This document shows, one piece after another, positions 26,401-38,511 of a stretch of 64,000 bases of DNA (position 1 is the stretch's first letter; every line of letters begins with the position of its first letter). This DNA is from Albula goreensis. Its lineage: Eukaryota; Chordata; Actinopteri; Albuliformes; Albulidae. The stretch covers positions 26,324,646-26,388,645 of the forward strand of contig CM040743.1 in NCBI GenBank assembly GCA_022829145.1, in the 5' to 3' direction. Made by a program: the position numbers and the translations under genes. A model generated the notes under the pieces. That model ran no database searches, was not told the origin of the DNA, and saw only the letters and a list, made by a program, of their open reading frames with translations.

Positions 26401-29400
26401 AGTACAGCCGACCGCCATTGAAAATGTACTGTTTTGTCAGAATTTGTTGTTCGAAAATGTTTTTAGGTGTACAATATGTTTCATATGTTCATGTATGAGT
26501 TCATAATGATTACATGAACAGTAAAGTGAACATTTTCTTGGCTTCCCTTCAGAACATAGCATAAATGGTTACCATTTCTTTGTACTCACTAGATAATGCC
26601 ACCCCTCTCTAAAATGCCATAGCTTGTTCTACTTCATTCTGATGAAAAACTGTTGCCAATAGCAGTTCTGTTTATCTCACTTACTCTGTGATGAGCTCCT
26701 TGTGTTCTTGAAATGTTACCTTGACATTTAGCTGCTCTCCTGAGGACGGATCAGTGAGGCACTGACCATTCACTTATTTCTTCTCTTTCCCCTTTGGTCC
26801 TTTTTGATCCTTTTGGGTCATGGGTGCTGCATGCTGAGGGAGGGAACAGGAACTGACAGCAGTCCAATGGGAGGAGCTAAGGGCTTATTCCTCCATACAC
26901 CAAACCCTTGCATCACTTTTTTTTACCTCATCAGAGAGATCTGAGAGATATGATTGGATCCGAACCATCCCTCCTCCTTTTTCCATATACTCCTATCTTC
27001 TCTTGCACTGTTGAACTTTGAGTTGTGGGGGCGGGGGGTGGGAGTGGGGGATAGTGACTCAAAAGTACTCCTGTGGCAGAAGTGCTATGCAGAGTCCTGT
27101 GTCACAGGACACTGAGCTGAAACTGAAGATGAAGTTGCAATTTCAAGGTGCAAAATCCCTATGTGGCAGCAACAATTAATAACAAGTCTGCTGTGTCTGT
27201 GAAGATTCAGTAGGTGAATGTCATGTGATTATGTGTTGAGAACAGAGGTAGAACAGTTACAAAGTTCAGAGCAGGGCTCAAGTCGGTTCACATCTTCCCT
27301 AAGGTAATTAAACCGGTTCTCTTTTATATCTCACCTTAGTTCGTGACCATTATTTATGAACCTAAAAGGGTCATATGGGAGAGGGGTTTGTGTGGTTCCC
27401 TTTGACATCTCTGAGGGTGGTAGTGAAAGTGGTGCATCTGTGTAACAGTGTAAATCTCCCCTGTAAATCATCATTTTTACGAGCCCGTGGTCTTTTGTGT
27501 GCATGGTGTGCATTTGACATAGCTGACTGAAATTTTATTCCCCATGGGTTCCTTTTCAAACATTGGATTTTTAAGAATAAATCATCCTGTGGCAATACCT
27601 CGCAGCTCAGGATTATGAAAAATATCCGAATAGAGCAATATCAGCTACTCTTAGACAGAAGTGAATGTAAGAAGGCCTATCTTGTTTAAAGCTTTACATT
27701 TTTTGACAATAAGTATGTCTTACATGTTTCTTCAAGAGTGGCTGAATTAATGATAAAGACCAATGACCAGAAAACATAATCCTAGTGTCATATCTATTAT
27801 CTGAAACTATGTTTTTCAGTAAATGTTTCATGATGCCCTTTTAAGGCACCTGGAAAGTATGCTGACATTTTGTCCTTTCAAGGCCAACGTAGCCCTGCCA
27901 GACACAATCTCAGAGAAATACACTTTACGCAGAGTGTAACAGATACCCCTCTGCTCAAACCTGTGCATGTTTGTTTTGTTTACTAGGTGTGCAGCTGGAC
28001 CCCAGTAAGACATGGTGCCCAGTGTTAGAGTGCCAGGCAGTGTGCAGTGTGGCTGCCAGTGCGGATAGCCAGCCAGTGTCCGTGGCATGCCCAGCCTGCC
28101 AGCTGGTCTTCTGCTCGCTGTGCCAAGAGGACTGGAAGGACAGGCACTCCTGCTCCAAACGCCAGCCTCTGACCGTGGCGTCCTCTGAGGATGGGTCAGT
28201 GTGGGAAGAGTGAATTCTGCTATGTCTTCTCTTTCCTTTTCATCCTGTTGGGTCTTTATGGGTCTTTAGTTTAGGTTAGCTGATTGGTTTATTTAACAGG
28301 GACCATGGAAAACATATTAGCTGCACCGGACTTCGTTAGAATACTAATTTACAGCTGCAGTCTCTGAAAGGGAGGGTATCTTCTTGCCATGTACACTGGG
28401 CCAGTTACATCGAGCAATTACAGCTGGAATTGAGCATCATGGTAGCTGTAGTTTGTATGAAAAACATTATTGAGATAGAAGTCTTTGGCATTGGCTAGTG
28501 TCCAAAAGTCCTGTAGACCATGTTATCCTTGACATGTCATACTCTCTAAGTTAAAGGGTCGATCTTATGAAATACAATGTCTAATGTGTCGCTTTTGTCT
28601 CTGCAGTGTGAAGATGGGCTATGAGGTGGACGCAATAGTGAAGCAGTGTCCAATGTGCGCGGTCTTCATCGAGAGGGACCAGGGTTGTGCCCAAATGCTG
28701 TGCAAAAGCTGCAAGCATACCTTCTGCTGGTACTGCCTTCAGAACCTTGATGTAAGACAGGAAGCTCCTCTGCACTCGTATCCCAGTCTGGTTTTTCCAG
28801 TGTATTAATCTTGATAATCATGAGCACTCCAAATCACAAAATACTTTTTCCTTACTGGCTGGAACCAGCATTTCATAAGTCATAGTCTTGTAAGTGTGAT
28901 GTTTTCAATGCATGCCTCTTCAATGACCATGGGTACACTGTGTCTCACAGCTTTTGTTTGAATAGGTCAGTCAAATTGCCACTGTTTCATCAAACCTGCA
29001 TTCACTGAGTTGATGTGATTGGTTACACACTATTGCTTTATCACTTTCATCTACAATGCTTTTGCCAAGCACATAGAAGAGAAGTATAGGTCTAGCATGC
29101 AGGGCTGACAGTACATTGATTCTTTAATATGTATTTTTGTTATGAAGGCTTATGAGCAATAATTTAACTGGGTGGGTCTGAATATAAAGGTTGATAAACA
29201 TGTTGTGATAGAACACTTATGTGCCGGATAAACATGCTGTTTTGTTTAATGTATCTGTAGCAATTGTGAGTTCAAATTCATAGCGAGTTTTGCATGCCTT
29301 TCCTTTTCTTTGCAGGGTGACATTTTTCTAAGACATTATGACAGAGGGCCATGCAGAAACAAGTTGGGCCACTCCCGTGCTTCTGTCATGTGGAATCGAA

Positions 29401-30689
29401 CACAGGTGCTGTAATGTTGAAATACTGCCCACTGTGTTCTACCCTGCGCCATTACGCTGTGTCTTATATGAAATATCGACCGAACTCTCAACACAGATTA
29501 GTCAGTTGATGTCAGGATCTCAACACTGGTATATACACACTCCTGTACACATGCACATGCATGAAGATAAACACAGATACAGTGAATGATAGAGTGACAC
29601 AATGAAACAGAATTAGGGGCCTTTGTGTGCCTTCTTGGCAGTTAAGTAAGTCATTAAGTTGAGCTATGGATTTAATTCTTTGAGAGTCAGTGAATACCTG
29701 CAAAACCTGTATTACTGTGTCCCTGGACGACCTCTGACTATGAGACTATAATCCAGATGTAGTAGGCTTGTTAAAGGGATTACCTTTACCTGTAACCTCT
29801 CAAAGGGTAAGATCAGTGGAAAACAGTCATCCTTTTTGCACATGGTTAACCTGCAGAAACACTGAAGTATGGACAGCCAGGGTAACGTCTATCATAACCA
29901 TGAAATTAGAATGACTCCCCCTTTAGTGAGGCTTCCAGTACAAACAGGGCAACTGCTGTTTTGAAACATAGCAACTTCTATAAACAGAGCAATATCTGAG
30001 TCAGACGAATACTCTCTGATGTTGTGTAACTGCTGCGAACAGGGTGAAACAGACTAACTTGAAACCGGGCAGGCCCTTTAAATAAGAAAACCCTGAAATA
30101 GCTGAAGCTAGACCTATGTTTCATCTCTGTATGACATAATAAGAAAACACTTCTTTGAAATGTTGGAAATGTATCACTGGGAACTGAAATAAACCTACTT
30201 TACCATGAAAAAGTATTCAATAATGCAAAACAATGAACTGAGAGACCAATTTGTTTGAGTTAACAGAGTGCAGGCCCTACTTTAGTCAATGCTGTTACAT
30301 TGAGGTATGCATTAGATTGTATTACACTCGTGAAGTGCATGGGCTCATTCAGGTTGACTTGTAAATAAGTAGCAATGCAGAAAAAAGATAAATATCACAT
30401 CTGAAGTGCCTGTAGTTGAAGAATAAGGCCTTGGTCCATGTAGGGAGAACTCTTTGTTAATCATGGCAGACATAGCTTATGTGTATATACCATGTAGGAA
30501 GTTCCAGCAGCGTATTGTGTTGTCCTCCAGGTGGTTGGTATCCTGGTTGGTGTCGGCATCATTGTCCTGGTGAGCTCCCCGCTCTTACTGTTGGCCTCAC
30601 CCTGCATCCTCTGTGTGGTCTGCAAGCCCTGCAAAGGCAAGAAGAAGACGAAGAAGAGGGAGATTAGCCAACCAGATTCCACCGTGTAA
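23461..30689 (+). CDS. rnf144b: RNF144B, RBR-type E3 ubiquitin ligase (seven coding exons)
   Basis: Exons 23461-23598, 24084-24188, 25233-25293, 27987-28194, 28607-28751, 29316-29405 and 30531-30689 all have GT-AG borders. They join without a frame break into 301 residues, close to the 303 of human RNF144B. RING1 lies at residues 21-71 (C21, C24, C39, C41, C44, C47, C66, C71), the IBR at about 112-157, and RING2 from C185 with ERDQGCAQM, where C198 is the expected catalytic cysteine that receives ubiquitin from E2. [20 protein letters not shown] follows, then a C-terminal membrane anchor (about 250-280, [20 protein letters not shown]) and a lysine-rich cytosolic tail. The segments [12 protein letters not shown] and ASPCILC match RNF144B better than RNF144A. 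RNF144B is known as a p53-inducible, membrane-bound ligase acting in apoptosis control. All zinc ligands and the catalytic cysteine are present, so it should be functional. Exon 4 to 5 joins through a split glycine codon. Confidence 0.95.
28285..28410. repeat. Possible interspersed repeat in rnf144b intron 4
   Basis: The block GGTTTATTTAACAGGGACCA ... AGCTGCAGTCTCTGAAAGG resembles a dispersed fish repeat I have seen in many introns. No termini were defined. Confidence 0.25.
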
Positions 30690-31210
30690 CCCCGAGTATA
30701 CCGTAACCCCATTGGCCACCGCTACTCAACATCACTTGTGTGGCAACTCCCCACCGATCTGGACCCTCTCCAGTCTCATTGGGTTTAGACATGCCTCTTC
30801 CGACAGCGCCTGGTGTGTCATGGAATTGTTTTGCCTTTGTTTTATTATGCAAAAGTGACGCCAGCCTTTCAATATGAACTATATTCCAAATAAATGCAAC
30901 ATTATGTGATTTCACAGGAGGTGATTGTGCAAAAGAAAAAAAAAAGTACTGTAACAGATAATGACTAAGATTAAAGGGCTTTAACCATTGTGCGTAAAAA
31001 AAAATCATTCCTGCCAAGAGCTGTTCTGGTTTTCCATTGTGTTTCTGTGTAGACCAAATAATGTAATGGACTATGAGGTCTGTATGATGTAAATATGTAT
31101 TTATGAATGTGTAAGCTATCTTATGCTGTTTATACTTTTCTGTTGTACTTTGGTTTACGCATCAGATATTTTCTAACAGTAAATGATGTCTGAAATAAAC
31201 ACCAGATATA
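30690..31210 (+). terminator. rnf144b 3' UTR with two polyadenylation signals
   Basis: AATAAA occurs at 30889-30894 and again at 31194-31199, giving a short (about 0.2 kb) or longer (about 0.5 kb) 3' UTR. Confidence 0.65.
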
Positions 31211-33195
31211 AAATCTGTATTGTGATGTGTCTCTGTGTTTACAGTTACTGTAAATGTTATTTCATTGAACCAATTCAGAATTTAGTTTGATGTATTTATA
31301 AGTACAATGTTCTTTATTGAATCCTGAGGACGTTTAATCATGTTCATTTGGGGTGAAATTTCCAATAAGAAATCAAAAGATAATATAAATAATGTATCTA
31401 TTGTGCTCATACAGTTTTTGCTCACACAATGCCAGCGTGATTCCTGTCAGAGAAGTATTAGTGATCATCACCCTTTTTGATTTGAGTTGAGCAGCTGTTT
31501 ATATTATCAGAATTTCCTTTTGGCATTATATTCTTTGGTATTTATTGCAAGACATAGTGGAACAATAATTGTACTGAGTGCAGTATGTTATGTTGATGTT
31601 ATATATAGCCAACATCAAACTGCATTGAATGATACAGTCCTATGTATAGTTGGGCACCACTAAACACAGAACACATGGGGAACACAAAGGAAGGCTCTAC
31701 ACTAATTGTAGGTCTACTTATGTTATGAGCAGTAGACAATTTATTAATTTTCAACAGGGGGGATGGCCCAATGGGAGCACCCCCCTGGCCCCACACTACC
31801 AACCAACACACACATATAAAATGGGAATGGCAGGTTAACAAGGGGGATGCATTTTGGTCATTTTGCTAATAAGGAGGATGGCACCCCCTCAAATTGCCTA
31901 CTGGTTATGAGGGAAGACTGATTCTTAAGTAATTGTGAATAATTCCAAGGTTTTCAAAAGCCATGTAAGTAAATACTTACCAAAAGAGGTAAAAGATGAC
32001 ACCTTGTGTTATACACCTTGTGCATTGCAGATGCATATTGCCCTATGATTTACAACTGACACAATAAAAAAAGAATCTTTGCACATAATTGAATGTTCAC
32101 ATTTAAAGAGAGCAATTGTATTTCTGGCCAGGAGAGAAATTGCTAAGGGGAGCTCCATTTTTATTACCCTAGACCTCATGGTACAGTGTAAGATAAAGTG
32201 TATGATATATCACCACTAGGGGGCATCCACCAGCAGCAGAATAAATTGTGTTAATCACTTACAGCCAAACCACATTTCAATCTTTTCATATGCAAATGTG
32301 AAATTCTTCACAGGAACCTTTTATGAGACAAAAATCCTCTCCATTATTTTTTTCAGTTAACAGTTGATTTTCTTACACAAATGTTTGTCATGGTGTTTAT
32401 AATTAATGTAATGTTTTCTTTTATGCAATAGTCAACAGTGGTAGGCATTGCTTAAATAAAACTTTGAGTTATAAACCAGTGTTACATTCTGAACTGAAAA
32501 ATGCTCTTAGTATTTCTCAGTAGTTGTTAAAATGACAACATTCATATAATGTGTTTTTAGTATCAAGACATGATTCCAATGTACTGCTGCTGCCCTCAAG
32601 TGTCTGAGTGGCCACGCTGCCTTTGAATATTTCATTTCTGCAGTGAAACCTGAGAACAGCTCATGTATCCCATCAGTGATGTTTGACTTATCCAAATCCT
32701 TGAGTCTTCAATATGTTTTCCTGGAGATGACTGCTCTGCAATTGATGGTCACCTGATCCACAATATGTAAAGTGGCATGGAGGATGATATTTTCATCAAA
32801 TGATACTGCCTTTGGATGTTGTTACCAAAATAAAGTTTGACTGAATGAAAAAACACAGGACCTCTATTAAGGACTGGTTCCATGCTACCCATTTGAGTCT
32901 GTGCAAAACCCATTCACATGGCAGTGTCTTATATGGATGAACTGAAGCTCCTTCAGCTGCCATTTGTTCAAATGCCGCAACATTGTTAAAGTTTTTGCAG
33001 TCTAATTTCCCTAATGTACTTCCTCTTTTTGAATGGTGCCACCAGGGCTGCAGCTGAATGAATGAGCTACAATACCTTTCTGGGTGGTTTAGAGAACAAA
33101 AGCTGTGTTGGGGAAGTGAGGATTTAACAAATATAATGATTTTCTGAATCCAGGGTGTTCTAATAATTAAAGCTCTCATTTAACATCTGGCACTC
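31211..33195. other. No gene recognised
   Basis: Spacer. A G-rich patch (31757-31800, runs such as GGGGGGATGGCCC with CACCCCCCTGGCCCC) may be a repeat fragment. Otherwise AT-rich. Confidence 0.4.
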
Positions 33196-34223
33196 TGAAT
33201 ACCAAACATGAGTGACACTACTCACATAACTTACACAGCTACTAAACTTGCACAACTTGCACAACTACTAAAACTCCTCATGTAACCAACATGTAATAAG
33301 CTAAAATATAATTTAATTAAATAATTACTATTATGTAATATTGACCATTAATTAAATAACTAAATTCATTTATATGAATGAGAAGTCTGGTGGATCAACT
33401 TTTATCAAAGATATATATATACACTTACGAATTAAACAGTTTAAAGATGTGTATTTGACAATTACAACACTAAACAAGGACAAACAAGAACATTCAGGAT
33501 CACAGGCAAATGAAATGAAGATTAGCCAACCAATGCTTGTTTATCTTGAGGAATAACAAAGGAGCTACTCCCTACTGCAGCCAAACCAAAAAGCAAATTA
33601 AATCCCAAATGTACAATAGTTCCAGCGTGACAGTAGATAGACTGATTGTTGAGATGATACTGAAAACCGAGCAATGAGGTACACCGACAGACTAAGCCAT
33701 TAGACCTGTTCCAGGCCCAACTTAAGAAGGGTCTCCCCCCTCCTCCCTGGTCCTCACATACTTAATTTAATGGTGGGGGAGTGCCTGAAGTTTCATTCAG
33801 GGCTATATTTAAACTTTAACTGGAAAACACAAGGCATCCCTTCAGTATTAACACTTCTGTGATCAGCTCTTTGTGAGCATCACAATGACACCAAACATGA
33901 ACATTTACAAGTTTAGGGAGTAGAGTTCACAGAGAGGAACAGGCTGTTCTACACATGAATGGCTTTGTGGATATATAGACACCCTCCTGTTGTCATGTGG
34001 CTCAAAGGTTCCCTACCTTCCTTATTAATTTGAAGAAGGTGAATATCATTGGGGTATAGAAGGGGAAAGTGGTCCTAAACCTACACATACACAACCACAT
34101 TAAAGCACACACATACACACACACACACAATGCTCCAGAAGGGGAAGGGGCCAGAGGGAGAGAGGGAGGTGATGGCCCCCTGTGGGTAGGCATGTTTTTC
34201 AAAGGATTCTACTTTTGGGGGCC
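33196..34223. repeat. 1-kb interspersed direct repeat, copy 1
   Basis: It is nearly identical to 45204-46240 over its whole length, with small indels and differing CA-repeat length. It begins TGAATACC and ends GGGGGCCA(C), so TG...CA ends would suit a solo LTR. I could not find a convincing 4-6 bp target-site duplication. It contains a TATATTTAAA box-like string and a terminal CA repeat. Its right edge abuts, and seems to truncate, DIRS-like copy B. Confidence 0.75.
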
Positions 34224-35098
34224 ACAAGAGAACATATCCTCCGATCTGCCTCCTCCAAGAGTGCAAGGTTTGGGGATCCCGGTTGTAGCTAGAAGCTCCA
34301 CTCGCTGCTAGCCTGCTAACCACATTTGCTAGCCCCCTGAAACGTCTAGCCTGTTACCCACCCTCGGTAGTGTTTCCCCAAAGTAAAATACATTAATCGG
34401 GATTCCCGCCCAGATTACTGTGTTCTCCTGTATCCGATACCACAGGACAGGATTTCACCAGCTACCCAGTTAGCTGCCCACACTAGCTGGCTGTGCTTTT
34501 CCATCCTCTAGCCTCAGCTCCTTGCTATGGCTCTCTCAAAGTTGCCCCCCGATTTACCTGAGGACCTCACACAGCAGCAGTGTGACGATAAGAAGAAGGA
34601 GAATGAAGCCTTTAAACTTGGCCTTCCCCATAAAGCTGTACCTTGCCCACTTCCTCCCACAGCTGCCGAGCCCAGGTGTTCTGCCGAGCTCAGGGCAGGG
34701 CAAACGGTCAGACGAAGACCCCAGCTCAACAGGAAAACCCTCCTCCCAAGCCCTGGGGTAATATGTTGTTTGCCACTGCTATGGCAAAGAAACCTCAAAC
34801 CTCCCACGCCGACCCCAAATGCAAGGGGCCTGCCTGACACACATGCTTTTACATGTGAAGTGTTGGAGCTTGCTGCTTTTCACCCACCACCCTTCTTCTC
34901 AGACGAGGAGCGAAGGCTTCACATGCTATATCCTGTACCTGTTCTCCACACGTACATAGCCAGGAGTAGTGCTTTCAGAAAGAGCGACCAGCTAATACCT
35001 GACGTGGAATTGTCAAAGGCCTTTTTTGATGGGCATGGAACTAGATACTTCACTGACATAGTTTTAGGCATTTTCTTCAAGGTGAGCACGCGGGGGCA
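34224..35098 (+). mobile_element. Internally deleted DIRS-like element, copy B
   Basis: Leader sequence shared with copies A and C is followed by a gag-like start (ATG 34527, MALSKLPPDLPEDLTQQQCD, then a lysine/glutamate-rich segment). The sequence then jumps directly to the C-terminal half of the tyrosine recombinase (FTCEVLELAAFHPPPFFSDE, then RLHMLYPVPVL, AFRKSDQL). RT, RNase H and the first half of the recombinase are missing. The fused frame runs 211 codons to 35162. Copy C at 48.8-49.9 kb has the same internal junction, so this is a non-autonomous subfamily that spread after the deletion. Confidence 0.7.
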
Positions 35099-35615
35099 GG
35101 CCGCGTATAGCTTTAACGGACGAACAGCCAATCAGAAACGATTTTTTAAGCCTACAATATAAATATGAATTTTTAAAAATAATTATTCATTATTTATTTA
35201 TAGCTCTTTTAGACATGGGTTCGAAACCCACCGTAGGTAGTTTCACATCTGAAATTTAGCTGTAGATTTTGAATTAGAATGATCATTAGACTTATCTACT
35301 GTAATGTATTCAAGATTTGATGTCAATTTGAATTTGAATCTTATCCTAAATCACTCCCTTCTCACAGTGTTTAAAGAGTCATTTCATGCCAGTAGTCATT
35401 TCACTGAAAAATACATATATTAGCCCTTATATATATATTTCTATTCCCCAAATGAAGTCCTATATTTTTCATATTGCCTGCATTGATTCCAAGTAGTTTC
35501 TCACTGATTTATTTGTCTAATTACTGACCTTCAACTTTCAAGTCTTCTTAAACAAACATGCGCCGTTCATGCCTTCAGCTCTTGCCTCATCAAATTAAAC
35601 TATGGACCAGGGAAT
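35099..35615. other. No gene recognised
   Basis: AT-rich. A T-arm-like string GGGTTCGAAACCC at about 35218 is isolated (see rejected items). Confidence 0.4.
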
Positions 35616-35727
35616 ATTCAAAAAGTTTATTGTCTGGGGAGGTATCTATAAGTACATTCAACTGTGACACAAATACATTGCATTCCATTATTTACAGAGC
35701 AGTGTTTATTCGCTGCACAGGTATCTG

Positions 35728-35943
35728 CAGCCTACAGTCTAGTGGCTAAGGTACATGACTGGGACCCCTGAGGTTGGTGGTTCAAGTCTCAGTCCAGCCA
35801 CAGCAAGAACACCATTGCTGTTGGGCCCCTGAGCAAGGCCCTCCACCCCACATTGCTCCCAGGGGAGATTGGCCCTTGGTTAGTCTAATCACCTGTAAGT
35901 CGCTTTGGATAAAAGTGTCAGCTAAATGACAGTAATGTAATGT
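35728..35943 (+). mobile_element. tRNA-derived SINE
   Basis: The head has an A-box-like AGTGGCTAAGGTAC (35741-35754) and a B-box GGTTCAAGTC (35779-35788) at tRNA-like spacing. The tail CGCTTTGGATAAAAGTGTCA (35901-35920) followed by GCTAAATGAC is the conserved 3' end of a large fish SINE/LINE group. It ends in ATG-rich short repeats (AGTAATGTAATG). Confidence 0.85.
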
Positions 35944-36107
35944 ATCTATAGGTACATTCAACTGTGACACACAAATACAGTGAAAATATTTCCATTATTT
36001 AAAGATCATATGGTACAAAAAAAGTGTTTATTGTCTGTACAGCAGTTGTGGCTGGTGAACTCAAAACAAGGAAGGAACAAACTTTACATTGATACCTATA
36101 TTTATGT

Positions 36108-36386
36108 TCAACTTGTTCCCATTTATCCTCCTTGATTAACAAGTAAACAGGTCATTCATGGAGTAATCAACACCAATTGTAAATAGAGTGAATGGTTTCT
36201 TGTTTAATTCTGTAATGCTTGTTATTTTCTTTACTAATAGATATAACAAACATCTAGTTTGCAAAGAACAGCAAATATATTACAAAATGAAATTGGTCAC
36301 CATTTACTGTATTCACATCAGCTGGAGTTGATTACTCCATGAATAAATTGTTTTATTGTTAATCAAGGAGGATAAATGTGAACAGG
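36108..36386. repeat. Foldback element with about 63-bp inverted arms
   Basis: The left arm (about 36111-36173) contains TTATCCTCCTTGATTAACAA and GGAGTAATCAAC. The right arm (about 36316-36382) contains the reverse complements GTTGATTACTCC and TTGTTAATCAAGGAGGATAA. A loop of about 140 bp separates them. Likely a MITE. Confidence 0.8.
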
Positions 36387-36819
36387 ATGATAGTAATGTT
36401 TAGTTTATAGGTAAAGTATGTTCCGAGCTCACTAGCTGCCACTGCTGTACAGGTATCTATAAGTACATTCAGTTCTGTACAATATTTGCACACAACACAG
36501 TCTATACAGTACAGAACAAAAAATAATATATACAATGCTATGGTCACTTCCCCTTCCCCAATGCCCATCTCTACTTTTCAGCCTCATAAAAGGCAGACTG
36601 CTGAAATTCCCTCCAGTTAATCTCTGCCATCATTCCCTGTGCCCTGTAAAGGGACAGCACTCTGGAGGGACAGTCCCAGGGAAGCCAGTGTGAATTTGAG
36701 GGCTTGTGGGGGCTTGCTTCAGAGGCAGGTGGCAGAACCTGCACAGACGGCCAGTTGGTTGCAGCTCTGCAGACATCTTCTTTCCTCTCTCCTCTGTCGC
36801 CCTCTTCCTCTCTTTCTCT

Positions 36820-37711
36820 CTACTTTGAGGCCTCCAGCTCCCACTGCAAGAACGCAGCAAACTCCTCGAATGGCATCCTTGGATTGGTGAAGCCTTCTGC
36901 CGCATAGGTCTGGGAAACCTTTGTTGAGCAGAAGTACTTCACCTCTCCTGACTGATAAAAGAAATGCACTGAGGAGCCATCACCTAGGTCAGTGGTTCCC
37001 AGTGTCGGTGCTGGGAACCCACTGTGTGTGCTGGTTTTTATTCCAACCACAACTGCAACCCCAGAATCTTAACAAGCTCTTAATTGTTCAATTGTCCATG
37101 CTTTCCATGATTAGAGAGATAATTTGCCATTATAGCTTTGGCTGGCCATGAGGCCAAACCTGCATTGTTGTACTAAGCATATGGGAAAAAATCAGGAGCT
37201 TAATTATGTGTTCAATGACTTAAGGAGCGCATTGAATCACCCCAGTCTATAATTTGATCTGATATAAAAATTGACTCTTTTTGTGTATTTGTTTGCGAAA
37301 TCACATAAACACAATGTGAATATAGGAGTTTCTTCTTTATGACATACATATATATGCTATAATGGCAAATTATCTCTCTAATCATGAAAAGCATGAACAA
37401 TTGAACAATTGTTAAGATTCTGGGGTTGCAGTTGTGGTTGGAATAAAAACTAGCATACACAGTGGGGTCCCAGGACTGACATTGGGAACCACTGGCCTAG
37501 GTAACAGGACATAGGCCGGCCACAGGCTAGACTGGTCCCGTTTTTTTTTGTTTTTTTTTGCTGCTGCGGCTGCAGCTGCTGTTGCTGTTGCTGTCTGGCG
37601 CTTCTCCAGGATCTTCCTCACTATCCTCTCCACTGCAGTCTGGGTCAGAGGGGCATCCTGGGGAGGACTCACCGCTGGTGGGTTTACTGGAGCAGGAGGC
37701 TGGGGTTTCAC
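36820..37711 (-). pseudogene. Fragment of a repeat-associated or unknown protein, split by a MITE
   Basis: Two minus-strand blocks flank a 505-bp MITE. The upstream block (37711-37495) encodes a proline-rich segment, then LTQTAVERIVRKILEKRQ and a low-complexity Ala/Lys run made of A-rich homopolymers. It then gives, in a shifted frame, ACGRPMSCYLGD. The downstream block (36989-36820) reads GDGSSVHFFYQSGEVKYFC, then STKVSQTYAAEGFTNPRMPF and EEFAAFLQWELEASK with a stop. Spaced cysteines suggest a small zinc-binding module (CGRPMSC ... YFC). The pattern is familiar from repeated fish reading frames, but I cannot name the family. The homopolymer frameshift and the MITE make it a pseudogene. Confidence 0.5.
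36990..37494. mobile_element. hAT-type MITE, 505 bp, with long terminal inverted repeats
   Basis: The ends are CAGTGGTTCCC and GGGAACCACTG, and inverted similarity extends about 150 bp inwards from each end. The flanking 8-mers ACCTAGGT (36982-36989) and GCCTAGGT (37495-37502) differ at one base, fitting the 8-bp target-site duplication of hAT transposons. No transposase. Confidence 0.88.
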
Positions 37712-38511
37712 TGGGACTCAGTGAAACTCACTCAGTCAATCTTCAGAACTTGTAAGATCTAGCTAATGTAAGATCACCTATCACCGAGTAAATGACCTGA
37801 GAAATATTACAGGTAACTAATATATTAATAAATATATTAATATATATTAATACATTTAATATATTTTAATAAGTAAAATATATTAATATTTTTTTTTTTT
37901 TAAGTTTTGATTGCCAGCTCTATTTTATTCACCTGTAAAAGTTAAGGCAAACAATGTATACATTTTATTAACTTACCTCCGAAGAACTTTCAAAGCTCCG
38001 AAAAGGTAGTCTGTCTCCTTCAGTAAACAGATGCTCACTGACAGCAGTTCCGCCTGAACGTCAGCGCTGAACTTCCCAATGTGCTCAACAGCGCCAGAGA
38101 AAATACGCAGTGGCGGAAAATATATTGCATCCGTAGTGGTTTAGCACTACCATTGAAAATGAATGGGAAAATGTTTAGGGCCGTTTCGCGCAGGAGCAGG
38201 AAGAATTGTCAATGGAGGTTTGACTTCAAGGTCCTTTGCCATGGTAATATCCAGATATACCTGGAAAAACAAGGCTAGAATTATCAGCAGGTCTAATAAA
38301 ATACATTAAACAGGTGTTATTATACAAATGTTACAACACAAACAAGGATACAATCAACATTGTGGTCAATTAATATGCCAAAACAATGAGCTGTATAAAT
38401 TACACAACAATAAATGACCTTTTAAAGGTATAGTTTGAAGTGTTACAAGAAGTGGTGGCAGTGGACATGTGTTTCCATTCGTTATCTATCCCTGCTAGAT
38501 TTTTATCCATG
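37712..38511. other. No gene recognised; AT-rich
   Basis: It includes a TATTAATA-rich block at 37815-37900 and a T run at 37890-37901. Confidence 0.4.

Larger units (their letters stand above)
35616..36500. repeat. Degenerate direct-repeat units (GTATCTATAAGTACATTCA family)
   Basis: GTATCTATAAGTACATTCA and near copies start at 35642, 35943 and 36453, with a partial GGTATCTGCAG at 35720. The first two are followed by ACTGTGACAC and an AAATACA...TTCCATTATTT block. A TTTATTGTCT stretch precedes the units. A SINE has inserted between units one and two. Confidence 0.7.

Noticed and set aside
34514-34840. Minus-strand 108-codon ORF, with a matching one at 49435-49695
   Set aside because: Both are shadows of the gag-like part of the DIRS-like copies; recurrence comes from the repeat.
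35213-35240. tRNA T-arm-like string (GGGTTCGAAACCC)
   Set aside because: No matching acceptor stem, D-arm or anticodon arm about 50 bases upstream; a coincidence or remnant only.
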